Assembly (NCBI RefSeq): GCF_933775445.1
Contig: NC_065872.1
Span: forward strand, 18,848,001 to 18,912,000
Origin: Argentina anserina
Lineage: Eukaryota; Streptophyta; Magnoliopsida; Rosales; Rosaceae
DNA: 64,000 nucleotides
Direction of reading: 5' to 3'
Positions 48,601 to 57,558 of this stretch are shown here, piece after piece; positions within the stretch are counted from its first letter, which is position 1; each line of letters begins with the position of its first letter. The notes beneath the pieces were generated by a model. The model was not told where the DNA came from. It saw only the letters and a program-made list of their open reading frames with translations, and did no database searches. Position numbers and translations under genes: made by a program.

Positions 48601-50857
48601 AGTTCATGTTTGACACTTTTGATCCATTCACTAATTTGTAGCTGAAAATTTGTAGAAGTAATCTACTTATATAAACCTAAAATCTAAACGGTTGAGATGA
48701 AAAAATGTGACCGAAAAATAGATCTAATTAACAATTAATTAGAAAGTCCTCAACAAGATGATCCTCATTAAAAAAAATTTCCCTTAGATATATATGTTTC
48801 ACTGTTATTTTTACTAGTCAGCATTTGCAGACATAAATTTGGTTGATCTAACTTTAAATCTATAAATCTATATACCACTTTTAGAAAATGTTCTTTATTC
48901 ATTTGAATTATTTTGGTGATGGTTTCATTAGGGAAGATGCAGAAAGATACCGTAACAAAAGCATATCAAAAAGCATTGTGAAACAAAAGAGTTCATCATC
49001 AAAACCAAGATTTTTAAATGTTGGAGAGCCTAGTCCACAAAACACCGAGCTTTTTGAACACCAGGAAACATCATCAAGCCAGCATCAAGCCGACGGAGTG
49101 AAAGACCAAAAATCAGGCGAGGTGAATCAATTTTATTTAAGGGCAAATGAGGCTCATCACCATTCGGGTGGATATGCATGGAGGAGGGTAGACCAGCGAA
49201 AAGAGGTACATGAGTTCCTTTTCTGGGTTGTACATAGCAAACACGAGATATAATAAACACATTATACTGTTATCCTCTTACCCCTTAAATTTGTAACGTT
49301 AATGCGGACACAACACATAAGGATGCCAGCGGCAATTGATAAAATTCAACTTAAAAAGACTATTACTTACTTCCAATTGTACCAGTAGTGTTACTGGCAG
49401 GGTTACTTGCATCTGTATTTCTGTGCAGCTAACTATATGATTATTGTTTGTATTTCAGTTGATTGGAGCTGGCATGGAGGATGATGCCTTTTCTGTTGTT
49501 GAGCCAACTGGAGACAAAAAGAAGTCGAGAAGAAACCGAAAAGGGTCCGGTTTAAAGGCACCAGGCTCTAAACAATCCACCCAAAGAAACAAGATGAAGA
49601 TCTCAGCCAAATGTGGCTGTATTACAGAATTGTCTAGTCAGCCAGTATCATTTGTATCAAGTGAAGCGATGCAATCAGAGACTGAGATCAAAACTCTTGC
49701 AACAATAGACATCAGTGCTAAGAATGAAGGTGCTGATGGTTCTGTGTTCGAGGTACACACCAAGGATTTAGTTAATGAGGACACAACACATAAGGATGCC
49801 ATCGGCAGTCAATAAAATTCATCTTAAAAAGATCATTACTTACCTCCAATTGTACCAGTACATAGTGTTACTGGTCAGGATACTTGCATCTGTATTTCTG
49901 TGCAGCTAACTATATGATTATTTTCTGTATTTCAGTTGATTGGAGCTGGCATGGAGGATGATGTCTTTTGTGTTGTTGAGCCAACTGGAGACAAAAAGAA
50001 GTCGAGAAGAAACCGAAAAGGGTCTGGTTTAACGACACCAGGCTCTAAACAATCCACCCAAAGAAACAAGATGAAGATCTCAGCCAAATGTGGCCGTATT
50101 ACAGAATTTTCTAGTCAGCCAGTATCATTTGTATCAAGTGAAGCGATGCAATCAGAGACTGAGATCAAAACTCTTGCAACAATAGACATCAATGCTAAGA
50201 ATGAAGGTGCTGATGGTTCTGCGTTCGAGGTACACACCAAGGGTTTAGTTAATGCGGACACAACACATAAGGATGCCATGGACAGTCAATAATATTCATA
50301 TGAAAAAGACTATTACTTACCTCCAATTGTACCAACATAGTATTATTGGCCGGGATACTTGCATCTGTATTTTTGTGCAGCTAACTATATGATTATTTTC
50401 TGTATTTCAGTTGATTGGAGCTGGTATGGAGGATGATGCTTCTTCTGTTGTTGAGCCAACTAGAGACAAAAAGAAGACAAGAAAAAACAGAAAAGGACCT
50501 GGTTTAAAGGCACCAAGCTCTAAACAATCCACCCAAAGAAACAAGATGAAGATCTCAGCTAAATGTGGCTGTATTACAGAATTTGCTAATAAGCCAGTGT
50601 CATTTGTATCAGGTGGCGTGATGCAATCAGAGACTGAGATCAAAACTCTTTCAAGAATAGACACTAGTGCTAAAAATGAAGGTGTTGTTGGTTCTGCATT
50701 CGAGTCACACACCAAGAGTTTCGGATCAAAGATGTTGGCTAAGATGAGTTTTATTAAAGGTGGTGGATTGGGGAAAGACGGACAAGGTAGAGCAGGGCCT
50801 GTTGTAGTGGTACAACGTCCTAAATCACTTGGATTGGGGATCATTCTTATGGAGTAG
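42631..50857 (+). CDS. SEN1/UPF1-like helicase copy 2 with triplicated exon and G-patch
   Basis: The exons are 42631-42744, 43269-43829, 43943-45100, 45206-45530, 45623-45884, 45967-46183, 46432-46787, 46918-47043, 47543-47746, 48932-49205, 49459-49752, 49936-50229 and 50411-50857. They give 1,543 aa in one frame. Residues about 264-810 form the SF1 helicase core: Walker A GPPGTGKT at 283-290, DEAAQ near 573, YRMHPSI near 640, and LTRAR near 805. Exon 10 is a Ser/Lys-rich linker. Exons 11 and 12 and the first part of exon 13 are tandem repeats of about 98 aa. The end (about 1499-1538) is a G-patch, [29 protein letters not shown], as in plant R3H/G-patch proteins. G-patch motifs often bind and stimulate RNA helicases. 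The helicase part is well supported. Splicing into the G-patch exons is a prediction from phase and splice sites; the alternative is a separate G-patch fragment. Confidence 0.75.
48418..48775. mobile_element. Foldback/MITE in intron 9 of helicase copy 2
   Basis: The two halves are imperfect inverted repeats. Left: TGAGGACTTGTTGA, ATTTTTCGATC, CTCGACCGTTTAG. Right, reversed: TTGTTGAGGACTTTC, ATTTTTCGGTCAC, CTCAACCGTTTAG. It has no coding capacity. Related sequence lies at 24885-24985. Confidence 0.65.
49298..50723. repeat. Three tandem ~475-bp units, each with one symmetric exon
   Basis: The units start at 49298, 49771 and 50248 (GTTAATG). Each contains about 160 bp of intron ending TATTTCAG, then a 294-bp exon starting TTGATTGGAGCTGG. 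The exon is phase 0 at both ends, so copies can be added without changing the frame. Units 1 and 2 keep a donor at TTCGAG|GTACAC. Unit 3 has TTCGAGTCACAC instead and runs on into the G-patch. Confidence 0.93.
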
Positions 50858-51447
50858 CACTTCCGGCTAACTATATGGTGTTTGACTGTTCGTGAATTAC
50901 ATTGTCCGTATCTCTATATTGTAATCATGGAATTGAGGCTCCAACCGATAAAATAGAGCTCTCCTATTATGACTAGGAAACTGTGCTCTTCGTTTTCTGT
51001 TGAGCCTTTAATGATGTTTGAGCATTAAAATATGTATCTAATATATTTGTTGTGCATGTGATAAATGTGGTATTAAATTGCGAACACTTAATGTTGTGTT
51101 ATCAATTCTTTTTTTCTTTTTTTGCTAAAATTTTATTTACTATTTATAATTTTGTTAAGTAAGCACCTTGACAAAGCTACTACAATCTTACATTGAAATG
51201 TAAAGACCAAAGAGTAAAGTGAATTCGTTTTATGGCCAATGGCCAATACCAAAGATGGTGAATCTATTTGGGGGAAAGTTTGGCTAAAAGCATCAGTTAT
51301 GTACAAGATATAATATAGACTGCTAGTTTGATAAAGACTGTTGTTCATATATCTGCAAGTTTGATATAAATTAAACTCATCCCCACCATTCCATCTAACA
51401 CATTATTGAAGGTTCGGTATATACCATATATCGCGATAAGACCATTC
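50858..51447. other. 3' flank of helicase copy 2
   Basis: This is AT-rich sequence after the stop of the G-patch exon and probably includes the 3' UTR. No gene is seen. Confidence 0.5.
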
Positions 51448-51884
51448 AGGCCCCGTTGGTTAAAATGAAATGTGAGAAAATGAAAATGATTTTATTTCCT
51501 TTCCAGGCTGATATGGAAATGGAAATGGAAATGAAAAATATTATGTTAATTCCATATGAGTGTTTGATAGATATCGGAATCTAAAATTTAGAATTATTAT
51601 AGTAAGTCATTAGAATGAAATATTTAATCAAAATTTTCATTAAAACTCATTTATAAAGAAATAAAATACAATAGAAAAGGAAATTAATCTTTATCAATGA
51701 GAATTGAAATAGAATATCACCCCTAGGTGGGTAGTATTTCAGGCTTTAAAAATGAGTCAATTCTCAGTCAAATTACTATTTTTATTTCTATTCCAATATC
51801 AAATGACAACCAAACACTTAAAGATGTAAAACTGAAATGAATTCTTTTTCCATAACATGATTTCATGTTAAGTAAACGGGGCCT
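51448..51884. mobile_element. 437-bp MITE, hAT-like
   Basis: The inverted ends are AGGCCCCGTTGGTTAA on the left and, reversed, AGGCCCCGTTTACTTAA on the right. The interior is AT-rich and partly self-complementary, with GAAATGGAAATGG-type runs. There is no open frame. I could not identify the target duplication with certainty. Confidence 0.65.
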
Positions 51885-52195
51885 CAAAGTTTAGTGACTT
51901 CCTAGACGCAAAAGATGTTTTGAGTGATAATTGAAGACAAGAGATGAACATAGCTATTACTATTATTATAGCACGTCCTTGATTCGCTTGCCTTGCCTTG
52001 TTTTTGTGTAAGGTGTTCACATCATATACATCACTTCGTCTTTGTCTTCCCTTTTCTTCAAGTATATACATTGCAACTTTCAACGCATCAACCAACAACG
52101 TGCATTAATATTTATAACTTGAAAGAGGAAGAGGTAGGTGAAAGTCGAGAGCTACTTATTAGAGAAGATTAAAAACTACTGAGATATAACCTAGG
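51885..52195. other. Spacer between MITE and hAT element
   Basis: About 310 bp of non-coding sequence. Nothing is recognisable. Confidence 0.5.
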
Positions 52196-55100
52196 CAGGG
52201 CCGGCCGTGGGGCAAGGCGAAGCAGACCTGCGCCTGGGGCCTCCAAATTAAAGGGACTCTAAATTTTTTTTAATATAAGTGTGCTCTAAATTTTTTTTGA
52301 ATAACAGGAGGTGCTTTTTGACCGAATGGAGGTGTTTTTGATCGAAGTGAGCTGGTGAGTGGAATGAATTTGGAAAAGTTGTTCTTTTTTTTTCTTTCAA
52401 AAAGTGTGGGAAAACTGTCGGTGGTTTAAGCAATTAAGCTTTTGTCTTTTGGGATTTTATATTTGTATATATCCATCAAGCCATGATTTCTAACGTGTTA
52501 ACAAATGCAAAGACATTATCACATGCGTGCTCTGACTGCTCTCTCTCTCTCTCGGCCCAATAAACTCTCTAAGGTTCTGCCGAGGCAGCCGAGCAACATA
52601 GGATGATAAGATCCATTAGAAGAAGAACTGGAGAAGAAGAAAGTTAGTCAGTTAGAGAGAAACAAAAAGAATAATCTTCATAAAGGTATGATCTTCATTC
52701 GTCCATGTCAATTTCATCTCTCAATCTATTTGCCTATTTCTTTTCTAGTTTGATCATAATTCATAATTTGAAGCTTCATATACATGGCTAAGTGCCTAAG
52801 TGGCTGACTCTTTGACTATAATTGTGTAATATGTTATGTTAGGAAATAGAAAGAATGATAATCAGATTGTGATAATAACCTATGTGATATTGTATTGATG
52901 TCCAATTTTTTTGTGTAAATACAGTATTATCATGGCTCCTAAGAGAATTAGAAAGTTCAAGTCTGGGGCTAAAAAAAGAAAAGAAAATAAGAGGATTGTA
53001 GCTCTACATAAACCTCTAGTTGGCTCAATTTATAAGTATTATAGCAACAAAAAAAAGGAGCAGAGTAGGTGAATGGTCCTGATGTTGAAGAGGAAGAGAT
53101 TGATGAAAATAGTGATCATGATGTTGAAGAGGCAGAGATCGATGAAGATAGTGATCATGATGTTGAAGGGGCAAACATTGAGGAAGATAATATTGATCAT
53201 GATGTTGAAAAGTCAGATTTTGAAGAAGATAATAATGATCATGTTGTTGAAGAGGTAGGGATTGAGGAAGATAATATCATGTTGTTGAAGAGGCAGGGAT
53301 TGAGAAAAACATTGAAATTGTTCACAATATAGAGCCAAATAAGTTAGAGGAGGAAAATAATGATACCATTAATGAAGATTGTTACATTGCAAATTCAAGA
53401 GACGAAGCTCCTTTTGACATGGATGATCCAGGGAATTGGAATAAGATAGACAAAAATATTACTAATTTTTTGGTTGAAAGAGGCCCCAAAAGAGATAATA
53501 ATGTGGTCTTTCCAAAAGATAAAAGTAATAGGTCTTTTTTTTCTTGGCATTACTTTAAACAATTATCAAATGGAGAGAAACAAGACTGAAAGTGGCTGGT
53601 GTATTCATTTTCTTTAGATAAAATCTTTTGCTTTTGTTGCAAATTGTTAGCAAAGAAACATCTTGTGGGGCAACTAGCTGAAGAAGGCATGAATGATTGG
53701 CACAACTGTTCTGATCGGATTAAAAGTCATGAAAAAAGTAGGTATCACATTGCAGCCATGAAAAGTTGGATTGAGTTGGCAAAACGATTGAAATTGAAGT
53801 TAACAATTGATGCAAGTCTACATGAACAAATCAATCAAGAAAGAGAACATTGGAAACAAGTATTACAAAGGATTCTTGCAATTGTGAAAAGACTTGGGAA
53901 AAATAATTTAGCTTTTTGTGGAGATAGTGAGAAGCTATATGAGGACAACAATGATCTCTTCTTACAGATGATAGAATTGCTTGTTGAATTTGATCTGAAT
54001 ATTAAAAAGCATGTTGGACGTATTGATAAAGATGAGGTTCAATACCATTATTTGAGTCACAAAATTCAGAATGAAATTATTCAACTGTTAGTAGGTGAAG
54101 TGAAAAGCTCAATCATCAGCAGAGTTAAAGAAGCTAAATATTTTTCAGTTCTTCTTGATTGTACTCCAGATTTAAGTAATGAGGAACAAATGTCTCTTGT
54201 ACTACGAATTGTCAATGTTTCGACTACACCAGTTATGGTTGAAGAATATTTTCTAGGGTTCTTGAAGGTAGCTGATACATCAGGTCTTGGACTGCTTAAT
54301 GAACTTCTATTTGAATTGAAGACTCTTGGACTTAATGTAAGTGATATAAGAGGACAAGGATATGACAATGGATCCAACATGAAAGGTAAAAATAAAGGTG
54401 TGCAAAGTAGACTACTTGCGATGAATCCAAGAGGATTCTACACGCCTTGTGCTTGTCATTTCTTAAATTTGGTGTTATCTGATATGGCTCATTGTTGTTT
54501 CACAGCTGAGTCTTTCTTTGGTGTAGTGCAACAAGTATATTGCTTGTTTTCAGCTTCTACAAAGAGATGGCAGGTTTTTAAAGAGCATGTGTCAGGTTTT
54601 ACAGTGAAACTATTATCAGAAACTCGTTGGGAAAGTCGTGTGGAGAGTGTCAAGGCAATAAGGTATGAAACACCACAAATAAGACAAGCTTTGACTCATA
54701 TTGTTAATAGTAAAGAAGATTACAAGACAAAAAGTGATGCAGATGCTTTAGCAAGATTCAATCTTCAAAATTTTGAGTTCTTGTTGGGTATAACCATATG
54801 GTATGATTTGTTATATGCTGTTAATAATGTCAGCAAAATTCTGTAAAGTGAAGATATGCACATTGATATAGTCATCAAAGAAGTGGAACGACTTCTTTCT
54901 TTTCTTCAAAGGTTCAGAGAAACAGGATTTGAGGAGTCTTTGGTTGAAGCTAAAGAGATTGCAAGTGAGATGGAGATTGAACCGGTATTCATGGAAAAAT
55001 GGTCAATTCAAAAGAAAAGACAATTTGATGAAAGCTTTAGTGAACCGGTGACACTATGAGCTGGGCAATCCTTTAAAGTCAATTATTTTTACTATATAGT

Positions 55101-55817
55101 TGATCAAACTATTTCTTCATTCAAAACCAGGTTAGAAAAATTTTCTTATATTTAATCATTAGTTAAGGAGCATAATATTATATATGTGTTTGATATTTGT
55201 TTCTTTAACCAGATTTGAACAGTTTAAGACATATGAAGAAAACTTTGGACTTTTATTCGATTCAGATAAGTTAAGGTCAGCTGATAGAGATACATTGAAG
55301 GATTTTTGTGCTAACCTCACAGATATATTAAAACATGGTGAGAATTCTGATCTTAATGAAGATGATTTATACCATGACTTGCGAATGTTGTGTCAAGATT
55401 TATCTAATGACCCAAAAAGAGCTATAGATGTGTTGAATTATATAACAAAATCAGATGGCTACTATCCACATGCTTCGATTACTTATAGGATTCTGCTAAC
55501 AATACCAGTCACAGTTGCCTTTGCAGAAAGAAGTTTCTCAAAGTTGAAATTGATCAAAACTTACCTTCGATTTACTATGTCACAAGAGAGATTGAGTGGT
55601 TTGGCTATGATATCTATAGAAAAAGACATAGTTGAAAAACTTAATTATGCAGATTTGATTAGTACATTTACATCTAAAAATGCAAGATGCGTTATATTTC
55701 AAAGATATTTTTATATTTTAATATGATTTCTTTTATTATTTTTTTTCTTGTTTGTCATTTGTAGAAGCCTCCAATTTTTGTTCGCCTTGAGGTCTTTTTA
55801 TAACAGGGCCGGCCCTG
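52196..55817 (+). mobile_element. hAT-superfamily DNA transposon, 3.6 kb, inactive
   Basis: The element is bounded by inverted CAGGGCCGGCC (left 52196-52206; right, on the minus strand, from 55817). It encodes a TTF-type zinc-finger/DUF4371/hAT-dimerisation transposase of the plant 'ZMYM1-like' class. The flanking 8-mers, AACCTAGG and AACCCATA, match only partly, so the target duplication has decayed or an end is misplaced. It lies directly upstream of the SUMO-like gene. Confidence 0.85.
52932..55726 (+). pseudogene. hAT transposase (TTF zinc finger, DUF4371, dimerisation domain)
   Basis: The start is the ATG at 52932 (MAPKRIRKFKSGAKKRK). The frame stops at 53070-53072. An acidic repeat region follows in shifted frames (53069-53332), then the TTF zinc-finger region (CFCCKLL, then DRIKSHEKSRYH). 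The catalytic domain has FSVLLDCTPDLSNEEQ, GQGYDNGSNM and CACHFLNLVLSD. Near the end is the dimerisation motif AERSFSKLKLIKTYLR. A GTTAGA/ACCAG intron joins the last exon at about 55213. Stops occur at 53587 (TGA), 54844 (TAA) and 55057 (TGA). The first two are explained by C-to-T changes. The protein cannot be made whole, but most domains are readable. Confidence 0.88.
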
Positions 55818-55850
55818 AACCCATATCTACTTCTCTCTCATTCAAAAGAA

Positions 55851-56594
55851 ATGTCCGGCTTCTTTAATACAGACAAAGCCAATGGCAGGAAGCCAGCCGC
55901 CGCCTCCGACAAGAATTCCACAGACGTATGCCTCAAAGTTACGAGCCAGGTACGTAGTCTGATGATCAGACCTAGCCAGGTATGCAGCCAGCTAGCTAGA
56001 GAGATTAATATATCAATTAGCAAAGAACTATGTTTGATTTTGTTTTAGTATGGTGGTGATGCTAGATCTTGTTGCTTGTGCTTGATTGTTTGTGTAGAAA
56101 TTTAAAACCATGCACTTCAGGATGCTGCGCCATACTCCTCTTCAACAACTTGTTGATGTTTACACTGGAAAATACGATGTTTTCAGCTTCCAGTTTCTCT
56201 ATAACGGCCAACGTATCAATCCCAAGCTCACTGCTCTCCAGGTTATAACCAACTCATGTTCTTCTAGATGCTATGCGTTTGTGCATGTTAATTATACATT
56301 TACAATTATTTATACATTGGTACTTCAAATTATGACAATTTCTTATTCTCACTGCAGTTTGGAATGAAAGATGGGGATGAAATTGATGCAATGCTGCACG
56401 CTGACGGAGGCGGTCGACTTCCACTCAATGTTTTCAGATACGACGTCGAGGTGTCGCTAGTGCGCGCTTTCGGGTGGAGCGACGGAGAAAAGCCCCGCAT
56501 GTTCAAATCCAGGCGAGGCGATGGAAAGGCGACCACTGGAGCGTTGGAGCGAGCGGCGGAGCGGAGGAGAAGCGGGGCGACGCAAAGAAGATGA
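55851..56594 (+). CDS. SUMO-like ubiquitin-fold protein with long C-terminal tail
   Basis: The exons are 55851-55949, 56098-56241 and 56358-56594, all phase 0, giving 159 aa. The ubiquitin fold shows VCLKVTSQ, HTPLQQLVDVYTGKY, FQFLYNGQRI and KDGDEIDAMLHADGG, the last close to the plant SUMO consensus ahead of the diglycine. Gly98-Gly99 would be the conjugation end after cleavage by a SUMO protease. Family precursors usually have a tail of only a few residues. Here about 60 residues follow, ending in a basic run (ALERAAERRRSGATQRR). The N terminus is also divergent. It may be a divergent SUMO, a SUMO-domain protein, or a decaying paralogue. The 5' side abuts the hAT element, leaving 33 bp before the ATG. 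Confidence 0.85.
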
Positions 56595-57558
56595 TGCAAT
56601 GTTTTTTTCTGTGGGCCAAGACGACGTCGTTTTGGCATCCTCTGATTTATGTTTTTTTGGGCAGCAATTAAGGTCCATTTTGGATCCCATGGATATTGGT
56701 GATTAGAGAAATTGAATGAACTTTCTGTTAAAACAAGTACTTGATGATTTAAAAAAATAGCATTTCAAGTTTACTGATGGCAACTGAACCATCTTACAGA
56801 AATGCTGCAGAACTAGGAATATGAAACTACTTCTTCTTATTGGTACAAAAAAATCTAATCACCAAATCATTCTTTTTCTAGATACAACAAAGGAAACCAC
56901 TTCTTCTGATTGGTACAAAAAAATCTAATCACCAAATCATTCCTTTTCTAGATACAAAGGAAACCACTTCTTCTTATATAAATAGTAATCATGAACATGT
57001 GCATAATTAACCAATGTCTTCGATCATCTGTTTGGCTATAAGCTAGGTGCATATAAACCTTTAGTTGGGCTGCTTTACATCCTCTATTATAGTGAAAAAA
57101 ATCATTTATGTGTATCTAATGTTGTTTAAAACTAATATATATATTTTTAATTAAATTAATGTTTGTTGGAAAGGCAATCGCCTTAAATCGCCTTTACAAG
57201 CCGATGCTCTCGCCTTGTGAGGCTTGACCATGTCGCCTTCGCTTTCGCATCTGAAAAGATTGCTTCCACTAACTAAATTTCAGAAGCTTAACCGATCTCT
57301 CATCAACTAGAAGTGCGTACTATGTGTGTCGTCTATTATTTCCTTAAGAGAGAGATATATATAACTATGAGTGTCTATATACACTATGTCTAGTTTCCCA
57401 GCTGATAGTAGAGATGTTGGTTGTGATTTGATTAGTGATCTTTGAATGCTTGTCTATTTATTAACTTGACTTATTCTATAATTGGTTATGGCATGCATAT
57501 TAAATTTAAGAAGAAGCTCAAAATGAAAAGTTGATCATATACAGTGACATAGTCTATT
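56595..57558. other. Intergenic region after the SUMO-like gene
   Basis: This holds the likely 3' UTR and then AT-rich DNA. A cluster of GCCTT/AAGGC-type motifs (AATCGCCTTAAATCGCC) at about 57172-57250 looks like a transposon remnant but is unclassified. There is no gene. Confidence 0.4.
56823..56976. repeat. ~70-bp tandem duplication
   Basis: Units begin GAAACTACTTCTTCTTATTG (56823) and GAAACCACTTCTTCTGATTG (56893), each with TCTAATCACCAAATCATTC. A partial third unit starts at 56960. Confidence 0.9.

Noticed and set aside
50407..50844. 145-residue minus-strand open frame opposite the G-patch exon
   Set aside because: A shadow of the plus-strand exon, whose G-patch motif and phase conservation identify the real strand.
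57172..57250. GCCTT-rich motif cluster as a functional hairpin
   Set aside because: It looks like an eroded transposon edge, and I could not define its ends.
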